Shown: positions 17,954 through 28,270, counted from the first letter of the stretch. The stretch is DNA of 64,000 nucleotides from Flavobacterium okayamense (GCF_019702945.1 NZ_AP024749.1:1984001-2048000); one strand, 5' to 3'. The notes: a model not told the origin generated them from the sequence alone. Numbers and translations are program-made.

Positions 17954-18065
17954 TTTTCCAATACAATATTTTACTTTTCTTTATTTATAAGGGTTGAAAG
18001 AGGGTAGAGGTGTACAAAAGGTGTACTACTTTTAGTTAAAATATGTTTTAATTGCTTCTAAAAAA
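17954..18065 (+). repeat. 110-bp intergenic element, copy 2 (upstream of LytS-type kinase)
   Basis: Second copy of the element at 5475-5584. The AGGTGTAC octamers at 18008-18015 and 18019-18026 are spaced 11 bp, and the conserved AGTTAAAATATGTTTTAATTG tail is present. A TTG (18052-18054) followed after 15 nt by TATTTAG (18070-18076) is a weak promoter candidate. The rest of the 306-bp gap 17896-18201 is AT-rich with no other feature. Confidence 0.75.
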
Positions 18066-18201
18066 GCATTATTTAGTTTATAATAAAATGTTATTTATAA
18101 TAAATACCTTATATGTAATATATAGAAATTGAAAAACTTTTTTAATGATTTTAGAAATTGTTATTGAGCTTACAAATTAGTATTTCTATTTTTACAAAAT
18201 T

Positions 18202-21075
18202 ATGAAGTATTGTTTTACAATAACATTTTTAATTGTTTCTACTATTTTATTTTCTCAAACTCCTGTTATTTATGAATTTGGTAATGAGTTGAGCAAATAT
18301 AGTAATGAATTCTATGACATAATTGAAACTCCAAATAAAACCAAATGGCTTTCTTCTGAAAATGGGTTACTTACTTATGATGGAAGAAATTTTAAAAAAG
18401 TAAGAAACGAAAAACAAAAAGGAAATACAGTTTTTAATCTTCAAATTGACGAAGAAGGAAAACTATGGTTTAATAACTTATATGGACAATTCTTTTACTT
18501 AAAAAATGATAGTATTTATTTATATGAGGATTTTAATTCAATTCTAAAAGGAAGATTAAGTCAGTTTACGGTTAAAAACAAATCGGTTTATTTATTTTCT
18601 TCAAAAGGGATTTATTGTTCAACTGAAAATAAAACAATTAAAATTAGTGATAAACCTGCTTTAACGTATTGTTATGCAAACGGAAATGGATATTTTTTAG
18701 ACAATGATAATAATATTTTTAGATTTGATTTTTCTACTAATGAAATCACACTTGTATCTAATTTACAAATAAATAAATCATCTTCTAAACCAATACTTTT
18801 TTCAGTAAACTCAGTTTGTTTTTTGTTTACAGAATATAATGGTAATGGAAATTTCTATAAAATAACTGAAACAGATGTTATCCAGGTTAATAGTCCAAAA
18901 AACAAACTTTTTGAACGATTAATTAATGTAAACGTTATAGGAAATAAAGTTTTCGTGCTTTCTTATAACGGAACGCATTTGTTTACTTATGAAAACGAAA
19001 GTTTTGGTTATAAAAACACTTTTTTTAAAGATAATAAAGTAAGTAGTGTTTATAAAGATTCTGAAGATAATTACTGGTTTACAACGTTAAAAGACGGAAT
19101 TAAAGTAGTTCCTAATTTAAATTTATTTTCAAATAATTATAACTACAAAAAATACGGATATATTGTAGGTTCAAAAGTTAAAAGTAATAACGAAGTTATT
19201 TTTTACACCGATTTGGGTTACTTGCTATTATTTAATTCAGATAAAGGAATTACCAATTTCTTAAAAGTTCCAACAAAAAACATCATTTCTGCAATTGAAA
19301 TAGACCAAGAAAAAGCATTAATTTATATTGGTGTTAATAATAACGAAAGTTTTATTTATGATTTAAGAAACAAGACATTTACAAAGACATCGCTTTTTAA
19401 TGTTGCAAAGGATATAAAAATTATCGATGATAAAGTATTGTATTTAACTTATAATAAATCTGTTTTATATAGTTTTAATGCAAGTCAAGTTTTAGAAAAT
19501 ATTGTTGATGATTCTAGAGCTTATACTTCACTTTACAGCAATTCAAGAAGAGAGTTTTTTATTGCAACTGCAAATGGTGTTTTCAAATTTAGTAATGAAG
19601 TAAAATCGCTTTTAAATTGTGATAATGAAGTTTTTCATGCTACTTCAATAGTACAAACGAGTAATCAAACGGTTTGGTTTTCTAGTGTAAGTAATCGTTT
19701 GTTTTATTTAAAAGATAATAAGGTTTCTAATTACCAATTTAAAAATTTTGCACCCAAAGAAATTAAATTCATCAAAGCCTTTAAAAATGAGGTTTGGTTG
19801 GCAACCGAAAAAGGGTTAATAAAGATTGATATTGAAAATAATTTTAAAGAAACACTTTTTAATACACGAAACAGCGGAATTGAAAGTACAATACAAACCT
19901 TAGAAATACTCAATGATAAAATATTTTACACGAGTAATAAAGAAATATTTAGTATTAAAAAAGATTTATTAAATACAAAACAAACTGAAATTCCAAATGC
20001 TTATTTTACATCGGTAACTGTTTTAGATAAAGAAATTGATTTTAATAAAGAAATTGAATTAACTCACGAGAAAAACAATGTTAAATTTTCTTTTAATTCA
20101 AATGCATTTAATAATTCCGAAAATATATCTTATAAATACCGTCTTAAAAACTATGATAATTCTTGGAGACAAATAGAAGATGCGGAACGTTCAGTGAAAT
20201 ATTTATCAATTCCTCCAGGAAATTATGTTTTTGAAGTTTTTCCTTATTACGTAGATGAAGTCTTAAAGAATGATAATAAAAAAATTGAATTAGCAATTGT
20301 TGTAAAGCAACCTTTTTGGGAAACAATTTGGTTTATGTTATTAATAGGATTTATAATAGTAATAATATTATTTACAATAATTACTGTTGTAAATAGATTT
20401 AAACTCAACAAGAAAAATAGAGAAATTTCTGAATTACTAATCGATAAAAGAATGACTTCTCTTCAATTAGAAAATTTACGTTCTCAAATGAATCCGCATT
20501 TTATTTTTAATGCCTTAAATTCAATTCAAGATTATATTGTAACAAACGAAAAGAAATTGGCGAGTTCCTATTTGATAAAATTTTCCAGATTAATGCGTTT
20601 GTATTTAGAACAAAGTCAGGTAAACGAAATCTCATTAAAAGAAGAAATAGAAACATTAGAACTATATCTATCTTTAGAAAAAAACAGATTTGAAGCAGAT
20701 TTTGAATATGAAATAAAATATGATGATAACTTATTAATTTCTCAAATTAAAATTCCATCTCTATTACTACAACCTTTTATAGAAAATGCTATTAAGCACG
20801 GATTGAGTAATAAAAAAGGAAATAAGAAAATCGTAGTTTGCTTTTATCAAAAAGCTAATTTTATTGAAATTATTATAGACGATAATGGAGTAGGGAGAGA
20901 AGCAACTCAAAATAAAGAAAACGAATATAAATCTTTTGCTACAAAAGCTACAACAAAACGAGTTGAGCTTATAAACAAAAATTACAAGAAAAACATTTCA
21001 GTTGATATAAAAGATAAATACGATGAGCTTAAAAATCCATCTGGAACAACTGTAATAATTAAAATTTCTAAATAA
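18202..21075 (+). CDS. LytS-type sensor histidine kinase with propeller sensor, 957 aa
   Basis: A signal peptide is followed by a ~600-residue propeller-like sensor with degenerate two-component blades (TKWLSSENGLLTYDGRNFKK; DSEDNYWFTTLKDGIK). A Y_Y_Y domain follows (KYRLKNYDNSWRQIEDAERSVKYLSIPPGNYVFEV), then one transmembrane helix (about 707-731) and a LytS-type kinase: His-box LRSQMNPHFIFNALNSIQ with H766, then LLLQPFIENAIKHG and DDNGVG. It autophosphorylates in response to an extracytoplasmic cue (family knowledge). The response regulator begins 6 nt downstream. Preceded by the 110-bp element shared with the CHAT gene. Confidence 0.9.
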   Translation: MKYCFTITFLIVSTILFSQTPVIYEFGNELSKYSNEFYDIIETPNKTKWLSSENGLLTYDGRNFKKVRNEKQKGNTVFNLQIDEEGKLWFNNLYGQFFYLKNDSIYLYEDFNSILKGRLSQFTVKNKSVYLFSSKGIYCSTENKTIKISDKPALTYCYANGNGYFLDNDNNIFRFDFSTNEITLVSNLQINKSSSKPILFSVNSVCFLFTEYNGNGNFYKITETDVIQVNSPKNKLFERLINVNVIGNKVFVLSYNGTHLFTYENESFGYKNTFFKDNKVSSVYKDSEDNYWFTTLKDGIKVVPNLNLFSNNYNYKKYGYIVGSKVKSNNEVIFYTDLGYLLLFNSDKGITNFLKVPTKNIISAIEIDQEKALIYIGVNNNESFIYDLRNKTFTKTSLFNVAKDIKIIDDKVLYLTYNKSVLYSFNASQVLENIVDDSRAYTSLYSNSRREFFIATANGVFKFSNEVKSLLNCDNEVFHATSIVQTSNQTVWFSSVSNRLFYLKDNKVSNYQFKNFAPKEIKFIKAFKNEVWLATEKGLIKIDIENNFKETLFNTRNSGIESTIQTLEILNDKIFYTSNKEIFSIKKDLLNTKQTEIPNAYFTSVTVLDKEIDFNKEIELTHEKNNVKFSFNSNAFNNSENISYKYRLKNYDNSWRQIEDAERSVKYLSIPPGNYVFEVFPYYVDEVLKNDNKKIELAIVVKQPFWETIWFMLLIGFIIVIILFTIITVVNRFKLNKKNREISELLIDKRMTSLQLENLRSQMNPHFIFNALNSIQDYIVTNEKKLASSYLIKFSRLMRLYLEQSQVNEISLKEEIETLELYLSLEKNRFEADFEYEIKYDDNLLISQIKIPSLLLQPFIENAIKHGLSNKKGNKKIVVCFYQKANFIEIIIDDNGVGREATQNKENEYKSFATKATTKRVELINKNYKKNISVDIKDKYDELKNPSGTTVIIKISK

Positions 21076-21081
21076 GAGAAA

Positions 21082-21837
21082 ATGAACTGTATAATAATTG
21101 ATGATGAAAAGAGTGCTAGAAGTTTAATTAAAACTTTTTTAAAGGAAAATTTCCCTCAATTTACGACCTATTTTGAAGCTTCAAATTTAGAAGATGGAGT
21201 TACTATTATTAAACAAAATAAAATAGATATTGTATATCTTGATATTCAAATGCCAGGTGAAAATGGTTTAGAAATAAGTAAGTATTTTGATGAAGATAAT
21301 TTCATTTTTAAAATCATTTTTACAACAGCGTATCATCAATATGCAATAGAGGCATTTAAGTTAAATGCTTTAGATTATCTTTTAAAACCAATTGATGAAA
21401 CTGAATTAGTAAAAGCTACACAAAAAGCAATTTTAGAAATTGAAAAAAATGAATTAGGAAATAAATTAGAAAACCTAAAACAAGCTTTAAAACAAATAGC
21501 AATTACAAAAATAGCATTAGATGTTCCTAAAGGAATTTTGTTTATGAATTTAGACGATATTGTCTATTTTGAAGCAGATGGAATGTATACAAAAGTGCAT
21601 TTAAAAACGAACGAAACTAAATTGGTAAGCAAACCCTTAAAATTCTTCACAGATCAATTAGAAAACAAACCAATATTTTTTAAATGTCATAGAAGTTTTC
21701 TAGTCAATTTAATGTTTGTAAAAGAATTGATTAAAAATGATGGTGATTACCTAATTTTAGATAATAAACAAACAATTCCTATAGCAAAATCTAAAAAAGA
21801 TGAATTTATAGCAGTAATCAAAGATACGTTTTGGTAA
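21082..21837 (+). CDS. LytTR response regulator, 251 aa
   Basis: The receiver domain has the acidic pocket D7/D8, phosphoacceptor D54 (VYLDIQMPG), and a Thr (FTTAYH) and Lys (LLKPID) at the expected places. A LytTR DNA-binding domain follows (about residues 150-250: GILFMNLDDIVYFEADGMYTKVHL ... FFKCHRSFLVNL). It is the cognate partner of the preceding kinase. LytTR proteins bind spaced direct repeats, so the repeated octamers in the two 110-bp elements are candidate sites (inference). Confidence 0.92.
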   Translation: MNCIIIDDEKSARSLIKTFLKENFPQFTTYFEASNLEDGVTIIKQNKIDIVYLDIQMPGENGLEISKYFDEDNFIFKIIFTTAYHQYAIEAFKLNALDYLLKPIDETELVKATQKAILEIEKNELGNKLENLKQALKQIAITKIALDVPKGILFMNLDDIVYFEADGMYTKVHLKTNETKLVSKPLKFFTDQLENKPIFFKCHRSFLVNLMFVKELIKNDGDYLILDNKQTIPIAKSKKDEFIAVIKDTFW

Positions 21838-21953
21838 TTTACTTTATAAATAAAAATCAATGCTTTAGAAATAAACTAACGCACTTCACAAAATAGCCAT
21901 TAAGTAGTCTTCATTTATAAAGTTTCTTTGTTGTGTATTTAAAAAAAAACACA

Positions 21954-24725
21954 ATGAAGAAATTTTTACTATTTACAATTGCAATTTTTTCTTATGCTCT
22001 CAATGCACAAACAGTTGTTTATGTAGATGTAGATGCCACAGGAAACAATGATGGAACCAGTTGGGCTAATGCTTACAATTCTTTACATAACGCATTAAAC
22101 AACACAAATGTTGCTGGTGCAGAAATTTGGATTGCAGAAGGAACCTATAAACCTATTAACGCTTCAACTCCATTTTTAAACCAATATGGTGTTAATATTT
22201 TTGGTGGATTTGTGGGTACAGAGTTAACAAAAGCAGATCGAAACGTTGACCCATGGTTACATCCAGTATATTTATCAGGAGATATTAATGGAGATGATTT
22301 AAACGAAGTACCTAGCGCATCATCAACAAATAAAAGTGATAATGCAACACGTATTTTGCAAATTGAGCCAACTACTGTTAGTGGAACTACTTTAAATCAT
22401 GTACAAGAAAACATTGTAATAGATCGTATTAATTTTGTAAATGCCTACGGTGGAAGTGCTTTATACAGTCATCCAGCTAGCGGTACTAACTATACACAAA
22501 ATCAAATCACACTTTTAAATTGTCGTTTTGCACGAAACTACGCGGCAACTAGACCAGCTTTTGATATTTGGGCCAATATATTTGGAGGAAGTAGTGCAAA
22601 TCCTATTAAAACGTTTTCATTACTTAACAGTATAGTAGATGAAAATGTTTCTCAAGTTGGTTATGCTTTTGAATATAGAGGACTTCAGGATTATGATAAG
22701 ATTTTTATAGGAAATAATTTATTTATTGCAAACAAAGTAGAAGATGCAGGAAAGTCGGGTAGTGTAGCTAGATTTATTTCTAACGGAGCACAAGGTCTTA
22801 GTGTGTTTTTTAATAATAATACCCTTTCTTTAAATCAAGAAGGAGCTGGTGTTGCGGCTTCAGTAGCTAGTTGTATTCGCTTAGAGAGAACTACAGGTGG
22901 CGTAGGCGGAGCTTGGTATAACAACATTTATTATAACAATATAGGAACAAGTGAATTTGTAGGATTTACTACTTCTGGTGTAGGTATAAATTTTGGTGAT
23001 ACTAACGCTCGTGATTTCACACCTAGTAATGATATCTCAAATTCTATATATCTACCAACAACCCCTTTTGTAGATATTTCTTCAGGAAATTTTGAACCTT
23101 TAGCAGCCTATCGTCAAAATGGAACTATGGGTGGTTTTGGAGGCTATAACTTCTCTGATTTTCCAGCAACTGATTGTTTTCAAAATTCAAGAACATATTC
23201 AAGCGGTACAATTATTGGTCTAGGAGCTATCCAACATGCAAATACGGCTATGTTTCATGGACCTGGAGATATTGCAAATCTATCTACACCTGCACCAGTA
23301 GGTGATATTTTTGTAGATGCATCAGCTACAGGTAATAATGATGGTACATCTTGGGCAGATGCTTATAACTCTTTATATGATGCTTTAAATTCTACTAGTT
23401 TTGTGCCTGGAGGAAAAGTGTTTGTAAAAGCAGGAACGTATTATCCAACAACAGGAGGATTTACGGTAAGTGATGATAATGTTCAAATTTTTGGAGGTTT
23501 TGATGGTACTGAAACCGATGAAAATGATAGAGATATGTCGCTGATTTACACAACAAATGCTACCATTATTTCAGGAGATGTTAATGGCGATGATATTGCC
23601 GGAGATTTTGCATCTAACAAATCAGATAATCTAGCACAATTAATGAATGTTAATACAAACTTAGTTACTCTTGATGGTTTTATTTTTGAAAGTGCTCATA
23701 AACCAAGTGGTAGTAATCCTGTAATTTATTTTCCAACAACTTATAACACATCGTATTTTACGCTAAAAAACAGTATCATTAGAAACAATTATACTGGTAA
23801 TGGATTACTGATGGATTATAGATATTTTACAGATACTATTGAATTTATTAATGTTGCTATTAAAGGAAATTTAGTTAATAACGGAATTTGTTTATTCCAA
23901 AGTTCAAGTAGTAATACACCTATCGATTTTAATTTTGTGAATTTAGAGTTTACAGATAATCAGTTTAATTCAGATTTTGGTGCTATTTGGCTTAGAGAAA
24001 CAGGAACTTCAAATATGAATACAACAATTATTAATTCGACTTTTGTAAACAATCAAAATGATTTTTCTACAACAGCAATCAAACATTTAGTTAATATTAG
24101 TTCTGCAGGTTCTTTAGATAATAATGTTGATGTTTATAATTCTATTTTTTATAATAATTACTACAATTCTTCTATAGTTAGTGATAAGGTTTTTGATAAT
24201 TCTAAAACTGGTGAAGGGATTAATGGAGATTTAGATATTGATAATTGTATTGCACCTACAATTTATCCTTATACATCTAATATTGATTCAGATGCTTTTA
24301 ACATAAGTACAGCAAATCCTAATTTAGATGCTGATTATAAACCGACTTCAACTTCGACAGCAGTTATAGATCAAGGAACTAATTCATTTTATAATTCTGG
24401 TTTATTTGGAACTTTAGATGCATCTGGAAATACAAGATTTGTTAATACTACAATTGATTTAGGTGCTTATGAATACAACACTGCGTTAAGTAGTTCAAGT
24501 TTTTCTACAAACGATTTTAAACTTTATCCTAATCCAGTAACTAATTTCTTCATTATAGAAGCTAAAGAAGCTATTCAAAAAGTGGAGGTTTATAACTTAA
24601 TGGGAACAAAAGTTATGGAAACAAATCAAACTCAGGTAAATATTTCGTTTTTAAATGCAGGTATTTACTTAGTAAAAATTTACTCAGAAAATAAAGTAGG
24701 ACTTCAAAAAATTATAAAAAAATAA
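21954..24725 (+). CDS. T9SS-secreted right-handed beta-helix protein with duplicated module, ~923 aa
   Basis: The ATG at 21954 gives the signal peptide MKKFLLFTIAIFSYALNAQ; an in-frame GTG at 21933 would add seven residues and is less likely. Two homologous modules are seen: VDATGNNDGTSWANAYNSL (about residue 25) and VDASATGNNDGTSWADAYNSL (about 455), each followed by a parallel-beta-helix type stretch of choice-of-anchor Q style. The C-terminus (FKLYPNPVTNFFIIEA ... IYLVKIYSENKVGLQKIIKK) is a T9SS type A sorting domain. Likely a surface or secreted protein, perhaps an adhesin or polysaccharide-active protein; no catalytic motif seen. Confidence 0.87.
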   Translation: MKKFLLFTIAIFSYALNAQTVVYVDVDATGNNDGTSWANAYNSLHNALNNTNVAGAEIWIAEGTYKPINASTPFLNQYGVNIFGGFVGTELTKADRNVDPWLHPVYLSGDINGDDLNEVPSASSTNKSDNATRILQIEPTTVSGTTLNHVQENIVIDRINFVNAYGGSALYSHPASGTNYTQNQITLLNCRFARNYAATRPAFDIWANIFGGSSANPIKTFSLLNSIVDENVSQVGYAFEYRGLQDYDKIFIGNNLFIANKVEDAGKSGSVARFISNGAQGLSVFFNNNTLSLNQEGAGVAASVASCIRLERTTGGVGGAWYNNIYYNNIGTSEFVGFTTSGVGINFGDTNARDFTPSNDISNSIYLPTTPFVDISSGNFEPLAAYRQNGTMGGFGGYNFSDFPATDCFQNSRTYSSGTIIGLGAIQHANTAMFHGPGDIANLSTPAPVGDIFVDASATGNNDGTSWADAYNSLYDALNSTSFVPGGKVFVKAGTYYPTTGGFTVSDDNVQIFGGFDGTETDENDRDMSLIYTTNATIISGDVNGDDIAGDFASNKSDNLAQLMNVNTNLVTLDGFIFESAHKPSGSNPVIYFPTTYNTSYFTLKNSIIRNNYTGNGLLMDYRYFTDTIEFINVAIKGNLVNNGICLFQSSSSNTPIDFNFVNLEFTDNQFNSDFGAIWLRETGTSNMNTTIINSTFVNNQNDFSTTAIKHLVNISSAGSLDNNVDVYNSIFYNNYYNSSIVSDKVFDNSKTGEGINGDLDIDNCIAPTIYPYTSNIDSDAFNISTANPNLDADYKPTSTSTAVIDQGTNSFYNSGLFGTLDASGNTRFVNTTIDLGAYEYNTALSSSSFSTNDFKLYPNPVTNFFIIEAKEAIQKVEVYNLMGTKVMETNQTQVNISFLNAGIYLVKIYSENKVGLQKIIKK

Positions 24726-24758
24726 ATAGTAAATAATAAAAGTTAAAAATCAATAATC

Positions 24759-25295
24759 ATGAAAAAAGTAATTTTATTCGCATTCTTAATTTTATCAAGC
24801 CTAACATTCACTTCTTGTAGCGATGATGATAATACTAAAGAAAACTACGCTAAGCTTAACGACGAAAGTTATAGTTTAAAAACAGGTTTATATTATTCTG
24901 ACACCAATAATGATGGAACTTATGAGTCTTTACTAATTATTCATTCAGAAGGAATTACTTATGATGAGGTTAATGATGAATTTTCAGGTCAAGGTAGTAT
25001 AGCTGTAATAGAAATTGATCCACATGCTTTAGAAGATTTTTCAGGAAATTATACACATGTAGATAATAATGTAGGAGTTGTTTTTTATCCATTATATGAT
25101 TTTGATAATACAGGTAATGGTAAAGCTCCAGCTCCAGAATATTATGAGTTAGATACATTTAGTTTATCTATTGCTAAAAATGGTGATACTGCTACAATTA
25201 ATATTTCAGGAGAAGCAACAAATGAAGATACTACTACTGCACTTCCTTTTGAAATGTATTACAATGGAAATCTTACATTTAGTCTAATAGATTAA
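24759..25295 (+). CDS. Lipoprotein, 178 aa
   Basis: Signal and lipobox (LTFTSCSDDD) with an acidic tract after the Cys, as in surface lipoproteins. The mature domain is beta-rich and strongly acidic. No family recognised. It follows the T9SS protein by 33 nt and precedes the S41 peptidase by 23 nt, so the three may be cotranscribed. Confidence 0.72.
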   Translation: MKKVILFAFLILSSLTFTSCSDDDNTKENYAKLNDESYSLKTGLYYSDTNNDGTYESLLIIHSEGITYDEVNDEFSGQGSIAVIEIDPHALEDFSGNYTHVDNNVGVVFYPLYDFDNTGNGKAPAPEYYELDTFSLSIAKNGDTATINISGEATNEDTTTALPFEMYYNGNLTFSLID

Positions 25296-25318
25296 TTAGA
25301 GATATAATAAATAACTTT

Positions 25319-26677
25319 ATGAAATTGAATTCCTTAACGTATTTACTTCTTTTAAGTTCTAGTTTTATAATGAGTCAAACTAAAGCTTATATAAAAACTG
25401 AGGAAGCTAAAGCTGATTTAGAAGAATTAATACAAACTTTTGAAGAGGTACATTATAATCCTTATTTTAAAACCTCAAAAGAGGAATTCAATTTTATTAA
25501 AGCTCAAACTATTGAAAATTGGGATAAAGACTCTATAGCTTTAAAAAATTTTGTTGCAACAGGAATGAAACTGACAGCTTTGTTAAGCGGTGGTCATTCT
25601 TATATGGATTGGCAAAACCTTAAGCTTTTACCCGAAATAAAGCGGTATTCTTTTCTTCCACTTACTGGCAAAATCATAAATGGAAAATTTGTAGTAACAA
25701 AGTCTAAATTGTCTAATATAAAAGTTAATGATACGGTACAGACAATTAATGGGTTAGGAACTTTAGAACTCTACGAAGAATGTTTGTCTTATATTGGCGG
25801 AATTGATGGTTTTAAAAATGCAACTTGCGAAAAAGCTTTCCCATTATACTTATTTTTTAATCAAGCTTTACAACCTCCTTACGATATTGTAGTTTCACAA
25901 TACAAACGTTCATTTTCAAAGGGAATAGATTTGAATGAATTAATAGAATTTATTAACTCAGAACAAGTAAAATCAGATTATACTTTTGACATTATAGAAG
26001 ATAATATTGGCTTAATTTCATATAATAGTTGTAATGATTATGAAGCCTTTACAAAATTTTTAAAAGAGACATTTCAAAAAATTAAAGATTTAAATGTTGA
26101 TAAATTAATAATTGATATACGTGAAAATGGTGGAGGAAATTCCAAGTTAAACGATTTGTTACTATCGTATATCACAAAAAAAGACTATCGTCAATCTAGT
26201 GGACGTTATTGGAAAGTAAGTGAAAAATCCAAAAAAGTATATTCAGAAAATAAAGTTTATGAAGACTTGTTTGGGAAAGAATTTTTAAAAAAATATTTAG
26301 ACACACCTAATCAAGAAGTTATAGAAAGCTTTACCAACGATTTAGTAACTCCAATATCAGTAGATAATTTTTTTAATGGTAAAACCTGCTTTTTAATTGG
26401 ACCTAATACTTTTTCAAGTGCAAATTTTTTAGCAGATGCCATAAAAACTTATAATATTTCTACATTAATAGGTTTACCTACTGGCGAATACACTAACGAT
26501 TTTGGAGAGCAGTTTAGTTTTACTCTTAAAAATTCTGGTAACCTAGTATTTGTTAGTTCTACATATGATATTGGAGCAAATGGTAACAAAGATGTTTTAG
26601 AACCTGTAATGCCTGATATTTTGGTTGATTCTAATATTCTTAAATATTCAGTTAAATGGTTAAAATCCTATAAATAA
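25319..26677 (+). CDS. S41-family peptidase-like secreted protein, 452 aa
   Basis: A signal peptide is present (ends FIMSQ). The C-terminal half has S41 (C-terminal processing peptidase) features: DKLIIDIRENGGGNSKLNDLLLSYI (about 261-285) and the nucleophile region GPNTFSSANFLADAIK with S366/S367. The classical PDZ domain is not obvious; a short segment VNDTVQTINGLGTLELYEE (about 142-160) could be a reduced one. It probably cleaves or processes an exported protein. It sits 22 nt upstream of the next exported protein. Confidence 0.85.
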   Translation: MKLNSLTYLLLLSSSFIMSQTKAYIKTEEAKADLEELIQTFEEVHYNPYFKTSKEEFNFIKAQTIENWDKDSIALKNFVATGMKLTALLSGGHSYMDWQNLKLLPEIKRYSFLPLTGKIINGKFVVTKSKLSNIKVNDTVQTINGLGTLELYEECLSYIGGIDGFKNATCEKAFPLYLFFNQALQPPYDIVVSQYKRSFSKGIDLNELIEFINSEQVKSDYTFDIIEDNIGLISYNSCNDYEAFTKFLKETFQKIKDLNVDKLIIDIRENGGGNSKLNDLLLSYITKKDYRQSSGRYWKVSEKSKKVYSENKVYEDLFGKEFLKKYLDTPNQEVIESFTNDLVTPISVDNFFNGKTCFLIGPNTFSSANFLADAIKTYNISTLIGLPTGEYTNDFGEQFSFTLKNSGNLVFVSSTYDIGANGNKDVLEPVMPDILVDSNILKYSVKWLKSYK

Positions 26678-26699
26678 TAAATTGTTAATTTTAATAGAT

Positions 26700-27752
26700 A
26701 TGAAAAGGAAAATTTATGTTGTTTTTATTTTTTTACTAGCTTCTTTATCAACTCAAGCGCAATTTGGTAAAATGTTGAAAAACAAAGCTAAATCTGCATT
26801 AGAAAAGAAAGTAAAAACTACCGATAACTCTAGTTCAAATACTTCAAATGATTCTAATACTAATAATGATGGAATAGCAGAAAGTTCTTCAAGTTCTAAT
26901 GTTGAAAAGAAGAAAACTGAAATATCATCTAAAGTGGTTGATAATGGCTTATTATATTTATCCTATACATTCGGAATGTCTTCTGGAGTAAACAATTATG
27001 CTGTTAACCAAGTGAAATTAAGTCGTCAAATGACAGATTTAGGTGATAACGTCGATATTTTACCAGTTCATGATTTAGAATATCCTTGGCTACGTTTTTT
27101 AACTACTCCCGAATTAGAAATGATGTCACCAGAGGGTTATATTGGGTACGAATTAGTTTCAGGTTCTTATGTTACTAAAATTGGTCCGGATAGATCACAA
27201 ACAATGGAGCTAGGAACAGGAATGCCTGTTTTAACAAGAGGAATGCTTATTGCCGAAGATATTTTTGTAATATACGCAGGTTCTCATCAAGGAGGACATG
27301 CTTTTAATGTTCCTTCATATATGGATCAAGAGGATATTACTATTATGAATATCGTAGGAAAAGGCGAACAACAATTTCATTTAGATTGGTTAGAAAAAGC
27401 AAAACCAATTGTGAAGGAGTTCGAGGCTACTTTAAAAGCTAATTACGATAAAGCAGCAAAGGCAAGTTTAGCAAGTATCAAAATGCCAAAAGCAGGTAGT
27501 ATGAATGCAAATAGCGCCTTAAAAAACTTTGCTACAACTAAAGTTAAAGAAACAATAGCTAAAGACGGTGCGCAATTGTTAAAATTGAATATTGAGTCAA
27601 ACGATTGGTCTATTGTAAAAAATAAGTATACAGGACGTATTTTATATAGATGGATTAAAGGTTCATTTACAGCTAAAGATTCACATGGGTATTTTAATAT
27701 AGCACCTAAAGTAGAATATGTTAATCTAAAAGAACCATCTAATCTCCCATAA
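26700..27752 (+). CDS. Secreted protein with chimeric C-terminus, ~350 aa
   Basis: The ATG at 26700 begins the signal peptide (MKRKIYVVFIFLLASLSTQAQ). A charged Lys helix and a Ser/Asn linker follow, then a helical/beta domain of unknown function. The last ~25 codons (from about 27670) are not native: read on the other strand the same DNA encodes conserved dGTPase sequence (RLTYSTLGAILKYPCES). The resident gene was therefore cut near its 3' end and now runs into dgt DNA antisense. Related proteins, as I recall them, normally continue with a Gly/Tyr-rich tail, so the original C-terminus is probably lost. Function of the product uncertain. Confidence 0.7.
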   Translation: MKRKIYVVFIFLLASLSTQAQFGKMLKNKAKSALEKKVKTTDNSSSNTSNDSNTNNDGIAESSSSSNVEKKKTEISSKVVDNGLLYLSYTFGMSSGVNNYAVNQVKLSRQMTDLGDNVDILPVHDLEYPWLRFLTTPELEMMSPEGYIGYELVSGSYVTKIGPDRSQTMELGTGMPVLTRGMLIAEDIFVIYAGSHQGGHAFNVPSYMDQEDITIMNIVGKGEQQFHLDWLEKAKPIVKEFEATLKANYDKAAKASLASIKMPKAGSMNANSALKNFATTKVKETIAKDGAQLLKLNIESNDWSIVKNKYTGRILYRWIKGSFTAKDSHGYFNIAPKVEYVNLKEPSNLP

Positions 27753-28270
27753 GATTTTTTGGTTAATATTCGTAATGAATTAGCATTTCCTTCAAAACTT
27801 TTTAAGTCACTCCATTCATAATCCTTAAACAAATTTCTAAATTTAATATCTTCAGGTTTATCCGTTTCTTTGTCAACAAAAAATTTTGAAATAGCATCTT
27901 CTCCTGAATGACCAAAAGCAGGATTTCCAATGTCGTGCGCTAAACAGGCTGAAGCAACAACATTCTTTAGGTGATTTTTATAAAATAAATATGCAGTTCT
28001 ATTAGATTTTACCTCATTAAATTCTGAGATTTTTTTTCCAACTAATTTGCCTAATGACCTCCCAACACTTGCCACCTCAAGTGAATGAGTTAGTCTATTA
28101 TGAACAAAAACTTCATCAGGTAAAGGGAAAACTTGAGTTTTGTTTTGTAATCTTCTAAAAGCACTTGAAAAAATAATTCTATCCCAATCTCTTTCATATT
28201 CAGTTCTAATTCCAACTTCTGAAGTTTTAACGCCAAAACGTTCATTTGAAAAACAATTAATCCAATTCAT
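27660..28270 (-). pseudogene. dgt: dGTP triphosphohydrolase (dgt) N-terminal fragment
   Basis: From the ATG at 28270 the frame reads a canonical dGTPase N-terminus: RIIFSSAFRRLQNKTQVFP, NRLTHSLEVASVGRSLG, the metal-binding HD in LAHDIGNPAFGHSGEDAI, FEGNANSLRIL, then RLTYSTLGAILKYPCES. Homology ends near 27660-27680; the frame continues to 27443 only as antisense of the exported protein. About 200 of the usual ~450 residues remain, so the enzyme is very likely inactive. It starts 16 nt downstream of the type IIG stop, so it may still be transcribed. dGTPases can limit phages by depleting dNTPs, which fits the company of a restriction gene. Confidence 0.8.

Noticed and set aside
27443..27659. 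Continuation of the dgt frame past the homology break
   Set aside because: It is the antisense of the exported-protein gene; the hydrophobic translation has no dGTPase features.
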